Source: [Mycobacterium] zoologicum (lineage in GTDB: Bacteria; Actinomycetota; Actinomycetes; Mycobacteriales; Mycobacteriaceae). Taken from it: DNA of 64,000 nt. Below the pieces are notes generated by a model. It searched no databases. It saw only the letters and a program-made list of their open reading frames with translations, and was not told the origin of the DNA. The position numbers and the translations under genes were made by a program. Positions 27,670 to 38,811 of the stretch are shown here, piece by piece (position 1 is the stretch's first letter; the number at the start of each line of letters is the position of its first letter). The DNA lies in contig NZ_CP083985.1 in NCBI RefSeq assembly GCF_020172665.1, positions 3,240,040 to 3,304,039 of the forward strand, read 5' to 3'.

Positions 27670-28490
27670 AGCTCGCCCAACAACGTTGCGGCGTAGTCGG
27701 GCACGTAGTGGTAGAGCGCGCGGTCGGGGCGCTCGTAGTCACCGCTGGTACCCGTGCGGTCCGGCAGGTCCACCCGTTCCTGCTTCACCTCGGTGTAGGG
27801 AATCGTGGACAGCAGGTGCGCGATCATGTTCAGCCTGGCGTGCTTTTTGATCTCAGATTCCACCACGTACCAAGGGCTTTCATCGACATCGGTGTGCGCC
27901 ATCATCTCGTCCCGGGCCCGGGAATAGTCGTCCCAGCGGTTCACCGACTCGAGGTCCATCGGCGAGAGCTTCCACCGCCGCAGCGGATCCTTGCGGCGAC
28001 TGCGGAACCGCCGCAACTGCTCGTCCTGCGAGACCGAGAACCAGTACTTGCGCAACAGAACCCCGTCGTCGATCAGCAGCCTCTCAAAAAGCGGAGCCTG
28101 CTGCAGGAACAGCGAATGTTCCTCCGGTGTACAGAAACCCATCACCTTCTCCACACCAGCCCGGTTGTACCAGGACCGGTCGAACAGGGTGATCTCACCG
28201 GCGGCCGGCAGATGCGCGACATACCGCTGGAAATACCACTGCCCGCGTTCGCGCTCGCTGGGCGCCGGGAGCGCCGCGATGCGCACCACGCGCGGGTTGA
28301 GGCTCTCGGTGACGCGCTTGATCGCGCCCCCCTTGCCGGCGGCGTCACGGCCTTCGAAGAGCACCACGACCCGGGTACCGGTGCTGCGCACCCACTCCTG
28401 GAGCTTGACCAGTTCGATCTGCAAGCGCAGCAGTTCGCGCTCGTATACCTCGCCGGAGATCTTGTGTTTCGCGTCCCGGTCGCCGGTCAC
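27666..28490 (-). CDS. ppk2: Polyphosphate kinase 2
   Basis: PPK2-family kinase of 274 residues that uses polyphosphate to phosphorylate nucleoside diphosphates, or the reverse. The Walker A motif is FEGRDAAGKGGAIKR near residues 45-59, and Walker B is LFDRSWYNRAGVEKVMGF. A lid module with RRKDPLRRWKLS follows. It is a single-domain enzyme of normal length. It sits in a run of overlapping genes, downstream of a tgs3-like acyltransferase gene and upstream of an Rv3231c-type gene, all on the minus strand. Confidence 0.95.
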   Translation of the reverse strand: MTGDRDAKHKISGEVYERELLRLQIELVKLQEWVRSTGTRVVVLFEGRDAAGKGGAIKRVTESLNPRVVRIAALPAPSERERGQWYFQRYVAHLPAAGEITLFDRSWYNRAGVEKVMGFCTPEEHSLFLQQAPLFERLLIDDGVLLRKYWFSVSQDEQLRRFRSRRKDPLRRWKLSPMDLESVNRWDDYSRARDEMMAHTDVDESPWYVVESEIKKHARLNMIAHLLSTIPYTEVKQERVDLPDRTGTSGDYERPDRALYHYVPDYAATLLGEL

Positions 28491-29881
28491 TTCGCCGCCT
28501 CCAGCAGTTCGGCCAACGCCTCGTCCAACAGCGTCGAGACCATCCCGACGTCACTCATCGCCTTGCGGTCGGCATTGACCCCGTAGTACAGCGTGCCGTT
28601 GTAGGACGTCACTCCGATGGCCAACGCCTTGTTGGGCAGCAGCGGTGGAACGTTATAGGTCTCAAGAAGTTTCGCCCCGCACACATACAGCTGTCGCTGG
28701 GTTCCCGGTGCGTTGGTGATCAACAGGTTGAACACCCGCCCGGAGAATCCGGAGAACGCCGTCGCCACCCGAACACCCATCGCGTGCAGCGTGGGCGGGG
28801 CGAACCCCGACACGGTCAAGATGGTGCGGGCGTCGACCAGGCCGGTCGGCGTGGGGTGCGATTCGGTGGCGTAGGCGATCTGCGAGAGCCGGACCACCGG
28901 ATTGGGTTCTCCGACCGGCAGGTCCACCAGAAAGGGTGTCACCGCTCCGATCGGCTGACCCGCGGTGTCCAACTCATGGTCGGGATACACCGACAGCGGC
29001 GCCATGGCGCGCACCGTCCGGGTGGAGGACACCGGCTCGCCGCGAGACAGCAGCCAGTTCCGCAGTGCGCCGGTGATCACCGCGAGCACCACGTCGTTGA
29101 TGGCGCAGTCGTAACGGGCCCGCACCGTGCGGTAATCCTCGAGCGAGCCCCGGGCCACCGTGAAGAGCCGGTTCTGCGAGACCTGCGTGTTGAGCGGGCT
29201 GCTCGGTGCGGCGCCGCGCACGACGGCCCGGGCGGTATCAGATACCTTGCGGCCCAACCACATCACTGGGCCGCCGACGGTCGAGCCCACCGCTTTGAGC
29301 TGGGCCTGCGGAGCCCCCACCCAGTCCCCGACCGCGTCCAGGACCAGTTCGACGGCACCGGGCTCGCGCCGTGGCACCCAGATGTCCTCGTCGAACGCCG
29401 GCGGGCGCTGCGTCCGGTCGACCAGGACGTGCGCGAGCGCCGGCGCCGCCATCCCGTTGACCATCGACTGATGCGACTTCACATACAGCGCGACCCGGTT
29501 GTCGGAGAGCCCCTCGATCAGATACAGCTCCCACAGCGGTCGGAACCGATCCAGCGGCTGCTGGGCCAACTGGGCGATCAGCTCGTGCAACTGGCGGTCG
29601 GATCCCGGTGAGGGCACCGCGAGATGCCGCACGTGATAAGTGATGTCGAAGTCATGGTCGTCGACCCACACCGGCCGCGCCAGGCTCAGCGTGACTTCAC
29701 GAATCTTCTGCCGGTAGCGCGGCATCTGCGGCAACCGCTGCTCCACGGTACCCAGCAGCTTCTCGTAGCCGAGCCCGCCGCGCGGATTGCGCAGCAGATA
29801 CAGCGACTGCACGTACATCGGCGTCGTCGTGTTCTCCATCCGGTAGAAGGACGCATCCGTCGCCGACAGTCGATTCACCAT
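28487..29881 (-). CDS. WS/DGAT-family acyltransferase (Tgs3-like), degenerate HHxxxDG motif
   Basis: Wax ester synthase/diacylglycerol acyltransferase family protein of 464 residues, with the family start LSATDASFYRMEN, a PLWELYLIEGL segment and a NAPGTQRQLYVCGAKL segment. The active-site motif HHxxxDG reads HQSMVNG (137-143): the second His and the Asp are replaced by Gln and Asn. By position it is the counterpart of tgs3 in M. tuberculosis, where I recall the region is split into Rv3233c and Rv3234c; here it is one intact gene. AAGGAGGTGG upstream supports the ATG at 29881. Catalytic activity is doubtful. Confidence 0.88.
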   Translation of the reverse strand: MVNRLSATDASFYRMENTTTPMYVQSLYLLRNPRGGLGYEKLLGTVEQRLPQMPRYRQKIREVTLSLARPVWVDDHDFDITYHVRHLAVPSPGSDRQLHELIAQLAQQPLDRFRPLWELYLIEGLSDNRVALYVKSHQSMVNGMAAPALAHVLVDRTQRPPAFDEDIWVPRREPGAVELVLDAVGDWVGAPQAQLKAVGSTVGGPVMWLGRKVSDTARAVVRGAAPSSPLNTQVSQNRLFTVARGSLEDYRTVRARYDCAINDVVLAVITGALRNWLLSRGEPVSSTRTVRAMAPLSVYPDHELDTAGQPIGAVTPFLVDLPVGEPNPVVRLSQIAYATESHPTPTGLVDARTILTVSGFAPPTLHAMGVRVATAFSGFSGRVFNLLITNAPGTQRQLYVCGAKLLETYNVPPLLPNKALAIGVTSYNGTLYYGVNADRKAMSDVGMVSTLLDEALAELLEAAK

Positions 29882-30048
29882 CGCGGCCGACCACCTCCTT
29901 CACCTCCGAAATTCTGCGCTCACCGTAGCCCGCCGCCACGGCGGGACGCACGCGCACACGGCTGCGTCGCGATTGTGCGATGATCGCCGCACCCCGCCTG
30001 CCACTCTCCAGCAGGTCCATCCGTCGGATACGAACCTGGAGAACAGCC

Positions 30049-30561
30049 GTGAGCACTCACTCAGTCACACCCACTCCGGTGGCGCCGGTGATCGACTACG
30101 AACCACCGGCCCGCGCCTCGACGCCGTGCCGGTCCGCGCCGGCGCCGACACCCCGGCACCGTCATGCTCACCCGGCGCAACTGCGGCCGGACCGGCCACC
30201 GCGCACCGCACTGCCCGCCGGGTTGCAGTCAGCGGCGATGTTCGCCGACGCCGCGTTGCGCCGGGTGCTTGAAGTCGTGGACGGGCGCCGCCCGCCGAAG
30301 CACCTGCACGCACTGCTCTCCGCCGGGCTGGCCGAGTCGGTGCGCTCGGCTCGGGTGTCCGCCTCGCCGCAATGGGCCGGGCCGGCAACCCTGCAACGTG
30401 TTCGCGTCCGGGCCGCCGAACCGGCCGGCGCCATCGAGGCCTTCGGCACCTACCGGCGCGGCCGACGCACCCACGCGCTGGCCTGCCGCCTCGAATCGGT
30501 ACCGGCACCGAGCGGTGTGCCCGGCACGTCGTGGCGGATCGTCGCGCTGCACATCGGCTGA
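30049..30561 (+). CDS. Rv3235-family conserved protein
   Basis: Basic protein of 170 residues with a Pro/Arg/Ala-rich N-terminal third and a compact C-terminal domain (about 65-170) containing FADAALRRVLEVVDGRRPPKHL, an FGTYRRGRRTHALACRLE strand and a WRIVALHIG end. This is the actinobacterial family found next to secA1. GTG at 30049 is chosen because GGAGA lies at the right distance; an ATG at 29980 would add 23 basic residues. It converges on secA1. The function is unknown. Confidence 0.8.
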   Translation: MSTHSVTPTPVAPVIDYEPPARASTPCRSAPAPTPRHRHAHPAQLRPDRPPRTALPAGLQSAAMFADAALRRVLEVVDGRRPPKHLHALLSAGLAESVRSARVSASPQWAGPATLQRVRVRAAEPAGAIEAFGTYRRGRRTHALACRLESVPAPSGVPGTSWRIVALHIG

Positions 30562-30570
30562 CCCGGAGGG

Positions 30571-33321
<2,751 letters not shown>

Positions 33322-33388
33322 TAGCTATGTCCCCTACTCAGTCTTCATCCATTACGAGCGCCACCCATCGTAGGTGACGCCGCGCACA

Positions 33389-33404
33389 GCGGCGGCCCCG
33401 CCGC
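33389..33404 (-). terminator. GC-rich stem-loop after hpf
   Basis: GCGGCGG and CCGCCGC form a tight hairpin with almost no loop, 15 bp beyond the stop codon of the minus-strand hpf gene and 68 bp before the secA1 start. No U tract follows. It may terminate or attenuate read-through from hpf into secA1. Confidence 0.35.
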
Positions 33405-33418
33405 GGTCGGGCCGCCGG

Positions 33419-34129
33419 TCAGACCAGTCGGATCAGGCCGTAGTCGTAGGCGTGCCGCCGGTAGACCACCGAGGGCTGTTCGGTCTCCTTGTCGTGGAAC
33501 AGGAAGAAATCGTGCCCGACGAGCTCCATCTCATAGAGCGCGTCGTCGACCGACATCGGCGTGGCCGCGTGCTCCTTGGTGCGCACGATCCGGCCCGGTT
33601 CGTGGTCGTGCTCGGCCCCGTGACCGTCGGCCGCCGCGTGGCGGGGGTCGGGTTCTGCGGTGCCGTCGCGATTGAACGCCGCGGCGAGCAGCTCCGGGGC
33701 GAGGGCGGCCCCGGTCGCCTCGGCCACCGACAGCGGGGTCTTGTCGCCGTAGGAGACGTTGCGCCGGTCCTTGCCCCGGCGCAGTCGGCCCTCCAGCCGG
33801 TCGATGGCGGCCTCGAAGGCGGCGTAGAAACTGTCGGCGCGGGCTTCGCCCCGCACCACCGGACCGCGGCCGTGCACGGTGATGTCGATCTGCTGGCAGG
33901 ACTTTCGCTGCCGACGATTGTTGGCGTGCTTGAGTTCGACGTCGAACAGTCGAATGGAGCGGTCCAGCCGCTCCAGGCGGGCCAGCTTCTGCGCCACATA
34001 GACCCGGAAGTGGTCCGGGATGTCGACATTGCGGCCCTTGACCACGATCTCGGCGCCCGGCCGAGCCTGACCCTCGGAGTCGTCCGGCGTACGGCTGGCT
34101 TCCACGAATTGACTCGTCATGCTCGACAC
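33419..34129 (-). CDS. hpf: Ribosome hibernation promoting factor, long form
   Basis: Long-form HPF of about 236 residues. The N-terminal S30AE domain (about 20-120) has IVVKGRNVDIPDHFRVYVAQKL and an EARADSFYAAFEAAIDRLE helix. A variable linker is followed by the C-terminal dimerisation domain ending VGHDFFLFHDKETEQPSVVYRRHAYDYGLIRL. It pairs 70S ribosomes in stationary phase or stress. GTG at 34129 has AGGA five bases upstream; ATG at 34120, three codons on, is the alternative. It matches Rv3241c. Neighbouring hypoxia genes suit a dormancy role, though hpf is part of the conserved backbone. Confidence 0.92.
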   Translation of the reverse strand: MSSMTSQFVEASRTPDDSEGQARPGAEIVVKGRNVDIPDHFRVYVAQKLARLERLDRSIRLFDVELKHANNRRQRKSCQQIDITVHGRGPVVRGEARADSFYAAFEAAIDRLEGRLRRGKDRRNVSYGDKTPLSVAEATGAALAPELLAAAFNRDGTAEPDPRHAAADGHGAEHDHEPGRIVRTKEHAATPMSVDDALYEMELVGHDFFLFHDKETEQPSVVYRRHAYDYGLIRLV

Positions 34130-34232
34130 TTCTTTCCTGTTGTCTCGACCACGGTGCTGCAAGGTTCGCTGGACCTTGATCACGACCGTAGCCATGCCGC
34201 CGGATACTCGCCACCGGTTTGACATTGCAAAT

Positions 34233-34874
34233 TCATACCGCCGCAATCACCAGCGCCGCCGACACCGAAATTCCACCCGCCCGAAGCACCCGCACCGACT
34301 CGGCGAGGGTGGCCCCGGTGGTGACTACGTCGTCGACGAGCAGGACATCACCGCCGCTCTTGGGGATCGCGCAGTGCCGCAGCAGCACCCCGCCGGCCAG
34401 GTTGCGTTCCCGGGCGCCGCTGCCCAGACCCACCGAGTCCCGCGTCAGTGCCCGCATCCGCAGCGCCGGCGCCACCGTGATCCCGGGATGACCGGACGTC
34501 GCCGCGGCCGCGATTCGTGCGATCGGGTCACCACCGCGCCGACGGGCCGCACTGCGCCGGGTGGGCGCGGGGACGATGGTCAGCGGCGCGTCGAGCATCC
34601 CCCAGCACAGCAGCCGGTGCAGGGCTCCGACCAACGGCACCGCCAGCGGCGCGATCAGGTCGGTGCGGCCGCGTTCCTTGACCGCGATGATCGCCCGGCG
34701 CCGGGCCCCGGCGTAGCGACCCAGCGCGAACACCGGCACCTGCGGGTCCAGCCGCGGGCTGACCAGTCGCGGTTCATCCGGGGCGACGGCGAGCTGTCCG
34801 GCGCACACCGCACACCATCGGGTGTCGGGCGCACCACAGCCACCGCATCGCAGGGGAAGCACCGCATCGAGCAC
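34233..34874 (-). CDS. ComF-family phosphoribosyltransferase-like protein
   Basis: ComF-like protein of 213 residues. An N-terminal zinc-ribbon, CGGCGAPDTRWCAVC (10-24), precedes a type I phosphoribosyltransferase fold with the PRPP loop VLLVDDVVTTGATL near 175-188. In naturally competent bacteria ComF helps DNA uptake, but the mycobacterial role is unknown. It matches Rv3242c by position. It is the last backbone gene before the nitric-oxide reductase/DosR insertion. Confidence 0.88.
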   Translation of the reverse strand: MLDAVLPLRCGGCGAPDTRWCAVCAGQLAVAPDEPRLVSPRLDPQVPVFALGRYAGARRRAIIAVKERGRTDLIAPLAVPLVGALHRLLCWGMLDAPLTIVPAPTRRSAARRRGGDPIARIAAAATSGHPGITVAPALRMRALTRDSVGLGSGARERNLAGGVLLRHCAIPKSGGDVLLVDDVVTTGATLAESVRVLRAGGISVSAALVIAAV

Positions 34875-34946
34875 ACCCGCAGGCTCCCACCGGCCACCGA
34901 CAGTCGGCCCCGCAAATTTCTACTACGTCACGTCGTACTTTGATGT

Positions 34947-34958
34947 CAAGGGCCCTTG
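34947..34958. promoter_or_regulatory. 12-bp palindrome upstream of the nitric-oxide reductase gene
   Basis: CAAGGGCCCTTG is a perfect 12-bp palindrome, 93 bp before the norZ ATG and 72 bp before the divergent comF start. On the minus strand it is followed at once by TTGACA, a good -35 for comF. It shares AAGGGCC...GTC with one strand of the DosR consensus but lacks the final CC of the second half-site, so a DosR role is weak. Confidence 0.35.
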
Positions 34959-35051
34959 GTCGGCAGCACCGATGACCGCGGACCCCAGTCGCAGTGACCT
35001 CGCTGACAGAAATACCAACATCGCCTCAGGATGCTGTTACCGTCCCGACCC

Positions 35052-37385
35052 ATGACCTCCGAACCAACTCAACTGGGCACGCCCACCAGCGACTCCGGAC
35101 GCAGCGCGGCACTGATCGGCAAGGGCTGGGCCCAGGGCGTGGCCCTGGTGATGATCTTCGGATTCCTGGTGATGGGGATTCTGGCGATTCGCACCTACAC
35201 CGCGTCGATGCCGATGCCCGACAAGGTCGTCGCCGAGTCCGGGCAGCAACTGTTCACCGGCAAGGACATCACCAGCGGCCAGACGTTGTTCCAGGCCCGC
35301 GGACTGATGCAGTACGGCTCGGTGCTGGGCCACGGCGCCTACCTCGGCCCGGACTACACCGCCGAATACCTGCGGATGGCCACCGAAGACGTGGCGGATC
35401 AGTTCAAGGCCCAGGGCGTGGCAGACCCGCACACCCAGGTGGTCACCGAATTCCGGACCAACCGCTACAACGCCGACACCAAGACGCTGGTGTTCACCGA
35501 CAAGCAGGTCCAGGCGTTCAACAACATCGAGAAGCACTACGCCGAATACTTCGGTGAGCCCACCACCAAGTACGGCCTGCTGCCGGAGATGATCACCGAC
35601 CCGGGCGAGATCCGTGACCTCACCGCGTTCTTCGCCTGGACGGCCTGGGCCTCGGCGGCCGACCGGCCCGGGCACGCCTACAGCTACACCAACAACTGGC
35701 CCTCGGAGCCGCGCGTCGACAACGGCCCCACCGGCTCGGTGGTGGTGTGGTCGGTGCTGTCGCTGATCGTTCTACTCGGCGGCATCGGGGTCATGTTCAC
35801 CGTCTACGGCCGGTGGAGCCAGAACATCGGCTGGCACGGCTCGGAGATGACCAAGCTCGAGTTCCGCCAGCCCGGCGACGTGCCGCTGACGCGGTCGCAA
35901 CGGGCCGCGATCTGGATCTTCGCCGTCGTCGCCGTGCTGTTCCTGATCCAGACGCTGCTCGGCGGCGCCGTGGAGCACTACCGCGCGGACCTGTCGGCGT
36001 TCTACGGGATCGATCTGGCCAAGCTTCTGCCCTACAACCTGGCCCGTACCTGGCACCTGCAGCTGTCGCTGTTCTGGACCGCGGCGGCGTTCCTGGCCGG
36101 TGGAATCTTCCTGGTGCCGTTCATCACCCGTCGCGAGCCCGCAAAGCAGTCGTGGCTGGTCTACGGCCTGCTCGGCGCGCTGGCCGTGGTGGTCTTCGGA
36201 TCGATGGCATTCGAGGCCCTGTCGATCTTCGGCAAGGTCGAGCCCGGCACCGTGATGTCGCAGCAGTGGGAGTTCCTGGACCTGCCGCGGGTGTTCCAGC
36301 TGCTGCTGATCGTCGGACTTTTCCTGTGGATCTTCATCATCTGGCGCGGCATGCGCGCCAAGCTGGCGACCACTTCGAAGATGAACCTGCCCTGGGTGTT
36401 CTTCTTCACCGGTCTGGCCATCCCGACCTTCTACGCGGTCAGCCTGCTGGCCGGCACTGAGACGCACTTCTCGGTCGCCGACTTCTGGCGGTTCTGGATG
36501 GTGCACCTGTGGGTCGAGGACTTCCTGGAGCTGTTCACCACGGCAATGGTGGCCTACCTGTTCGTCCAACTCGGGGTGGTGCGCGAGCGCGTCGCACTGC
36601 TGGTGATCTTCCTCGACATCATCTTGTACTCCGCCGGCGGCGTGATCGGCACCATGCACCACCTGTACTTCTCCGGAACCCCGGTGGAGCACATGGCCAT
36701 GGGCGCATTCTTCTCGGCCGCCGAGGTCATCCCGCTGACCTTCCTGACCGTGGAGGCGTGGGCCTTCCTACAGTTGGGGGCCCGCCAGGAAGCCGGTGGT
36801 GAGCACAACTTCCCGGCACGCTGGGCGGTGATGTTCCTGGTAGCTGTCGGGTTCTGGAACTTCCTGGGCGCCGGCATCTTCGGCTTCCTGATCAACCTTC
36901 CGGTGGTGTCGTACTACGAGATCGGTACCGCGCTGACGGCCAACCACGCCCACGCGGCGATGTTCGGGGTCTACGGCATGCTCGCGGTGGCGCTGGCGAT
37001 GTTCGCCTTCCGCTATGTCATCCCGGCCGACAAATGGCCGAACAAGCTGGCCCGACTCTCGTTCTGGTGCATGAACATCGGCCTGGCCTGGATGGTGTTC
37101 GTCACGCTGCTGCCGCTCGGTGTGCTGCAGCTGTTCCACTCGGTCAACGCCGGCTACTTCGAGGCGCGGTCGCTGGGCTACATCACCCAGCCGGGCAACG
37201 CCCTGCTGGAGTGGCTGCGGCTGCCCGGCGACCTGATCCTGATCGTCGGCGGGGTGGTGCCGTTCTGCTGGATCGCGTGGACGGCGCTGCGCAACTTCCG
37301 CTCCGGCGAGACGGTCGACGAACTGCCTGAGTACCCGCTCTACCAGCCGGTTGCCGCCGACGTCGAGACCACCGCGAAGGGCTGA
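35052..37385 (+). CDS. norZ: Quinol-dependent nitric oxide reductase, single subunit
   Basis: Membrane enzyme of 777 residues that reduces two NO to N2O with electrons from the quinol pool. The N-terminal part (about 25-240) is a membrane-anchored extracytoplasmic domain without a heme c CxxCH motif, as in qNOR. The C-terminal 12-helix heme-copper-like part holds the heme and non-heme iron ligands in NLARTWHLQLS, HLWVEDFLELF, GTMHHLYFSG and NHAHAAMFGVYG. It has no counterpart at this position in M. tuberculosis. It is followed by a membrane protein and a slipin gene with 8-bp and overlapping spacing, one operon. Confidence 0.93.
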   Translation: MTSEPTQLGTPTSDSGRSAALIGKGWAQGVALVMIFGFLVMGILAIRTYTASMPMPDKVVAESGQQLFTGKDITSGQTLFQARGLMQYGSVLGHGAYLGPDYTAEYLRMATEDVADQFKAQGVADPHTQVVTEFRTNRYNADTKTLVFTDKQVQAFNNIEKHYAEYFGEPTTKYGLLPEMITDPGEIRDLTAFFAWTAWASAADRPGHAYSYTNNWPSEPRVDNGPTGSVVVWSVLSLIVLLGGIGVMFTVYGRWSQNIGWHGSEMTKLEFRQPGDVPLTRSQRAAIWIFAVVAVLFLIQTLLGGAVEHYRADLSAFYGIDLAKLLPYNLARTWHLQLSLFWTAAAFLAGGIFLVPFITRREPAKQSWLVYGLLGALAVVVFGSMAFEALSIFGKVEPGTVMSQQWEFLDLPRVFQLLLIVGLFLWIFIIWRGMRAKLATTSKMNLPWVFFFTGLAIPTFYAVSLLAGTETHFSVADFWRFWMVHLWVEDFLELFTTAMVAYLFVQLGVVRERVALLVIFLDIILYSAGGVIGTMHHLYFSGTPVEHMAMGAFFSAAEVIPLTFLTVEAWAFLQLGARQEAGGEHNFPARWAVMFLVAVGFWNFLGAGIFGFLINLPVVSYYEIGTALTANHAHAAMFGVYGMLAVALAMFAFRYVIPADKWPNKLARLSFWCMNIGLAWMVFVTLLPLGVLQLFHSVNAGYFEARSLGYITQPGNALLEWLRLPGDLILIVGGVVPFCWIAWTALRNFRSGETVDELPEYPLYQPVAADVETTAKG

Positions 37386-37393
37386 GGACACCG

Positions 37394-38032
37394 ATGACGA
37401 TGCCGGGAGCGTGGGTGTGGCTGATATCCGGCTACGCCCTGCTCCTGCTCGTCTTCGCGTGGGGCTTCGACGCCATGGCCAAGCGGACCTCCGAACGCGC
37501 CGCCCAGTGGCGCACCGGAAAGTTCGTCTACCACGAGGATCACGACGCCTGGAAGTGCCCGGAGGACCAGTGGCTCTGGCCGACCTCCTTCGACCCGGAC
37601 AACCGGGTGATGCGGTACCAGGCCACGCCGTCGATCTGCAACGCCTGCCCGGTCAAGGACACCTGCACCACGTCGAATCACGGCCGGCAGATCAGTCGGC
37701 CGGTGGACCCGTGGCCGCATTCCGAGGCAGGTCGGTTCCACCGCGGTATCGCCTGTGCGGTAGCAGGTTTCGGGGTGGTGATGCCGCTGGCGGCGCTGAT
37801 CGCCAATCACGGGCCCTCCGACGTGCTGGTACTGGGCACGGCGATCCTGATCGTGGTTGCCGGCGGGTCCCCACTGGTCCGCCATCTGTGGAACACTCCG
37901 GCGAACGCCCCGGCGATCACCATGGCCGGCGCCGAGGAGCAGATCGCGAACGCCGAAGCGGCCATCGACCGATACTCCACCCGGTGGGGCGGCTCGTACG
38001 CCGGCACTTCAGACAAGGAGAAGGCACGTTGA
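37394..38032 (+). CDS. Membrane protein with WhiB-like four-cysteine spacing (norZ operon)
   Basis: Protein of 212 residues with one N-terminal membrane helix (about 8-25), a soluble loop, and two more hydrophobic segments (about 117-160). The loop contains Cys55, Cys82, Cys85 and Cys91, i.e. C-x26-C-x2-C-x5-C. This spacing is like that of WhiB iron-sulfur proteins, but CPED...CNACPVKDTC also resembles a zinc ribbon in some transposases. A metal centre is probable. It is encoded between norZ and the slipin gene, 8 bp after norZ. The function is not known. Confidence 0.75.
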   Translation: MTMPGAWVWLISGYALLLLVFAWGFDAMAKRTSERAAQWRTGKFVYHEDHDAWKCPEDQWLWPTSFDPDNRVMRYQATPSICNACPVKDTCTTSNHGRQISRPVDPWPHSEAGRFHRGIACAVAGFGVVMPLAALIANHGPSDVLVLGTAILIVVAGGSPLVRHLWNTPANAPAITMAGAEEQIANAEAAIDRYSTRWGGSYAGTSDKEKAR

Positions 38033-38793
38033 GTGAGGGCGTCATCACCGTGTTGGTGATCGTGATCGCGACACTGGGTGCGCTGGCCTACTTCTCCGTC
38101 AAAGTCCTGCCGGAGTACGAACGCGGCGTGGTGTTCCGGCTCGGCCACGCCCGCCCGCTGTATCAGCCCGGGCTGCGGTTTCTGATTCCCTTGGCGGACA
38201 AGATCATCCGCGTCGACGAACGGGTTGTGACGCTGACCATCCCTCCGCAGGAGGTCATCACCCGCGACAACGTGCCGGCCCGGGTGAACGCGGTCGTGAT
38301 GTTCCAGGTCGTCGACCCGCTCAAAGCGATTCTGGCGGTGGAGAACTACGCGGTGGCCACCTCGCAGATCGCCCAGACCACGCTGCGCTCGCTGCTGGGT
38401 CGCGCCGACCTCGACACCCTGCTGGCGCACCGCGACGACCTCAACGCCGACCTGCGCAACATCATCGACAAGCAGACCGAGCCGTGGGGCGTGCAGGTGC
38501 GGGTGGTCGAGATCAAAGACGTGGAGATTCCCGAATCCATGCAGCGCGCGATGGCCCGCGAAGCGGAGGCCGAGCGCGAGCGCCGCGCCAAGGTGATCAA
38601 CGCCCGCGGTGAGCTGCAGGCCTCCGAAGAGCTGAGCCAGGCCGCCGAGACACTGTCGAAGAACCCGGCGTCGCTGCAACTGCGTTACCTGCAGACCCTT
38701 TTGGAGCTCGGCGCGGATCAGAACTCCACGGTGGTGTTCCCGCTGCCGGTGGACATCATCACCCCGTTCCTCGGTGGCGCCAAGCGGGGATAG
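38029..38793 (+). CDS. SPFH/Band 7 protein, slipin type
   Basis: Stomatin/slipin-like protein of 254 residues with an N-terminal membrane anchor (about 4-22) and an SPFH domain beginning VLPEYERGVVFRLGHARPLYQPGLRF. A coiled region rich in Glu/Arg/Ala (about 180-215) follows. The start is TTG at 38029, overlapping the preceding stop (TTGA), with AAGGAGAAGG upstream. Such proteins scaffold membrane complexes; here it may organise the NO reductase, by operon context only. It has no partner NfeD gene in view. Confidence 0.88.
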   Translation: MSEGVITVLVIVIATLGALAYFSVKVLPEYERGVVFRLGHARPLYQPGLRFLIPLADKIIRVDERVVTLTIPPQEVITRDNVPARVNAVVMFQVVDPLKAILAVENYAVATSQIAQTTLRSLLGRADLDTLLAHRDDLNADLRNIIDKQTEPWGVQVRVVEIKDVEIPESMQRAMAREAEAERERRAKVINARGELQASEELSQAAETLSKNPASLQLRYLQTLLELGADQNSTVVFPLPVDIITPFLGGAKRG

Positions 38794-38811
38794 GCGTCAA
38801 GAGGCCTTCGC

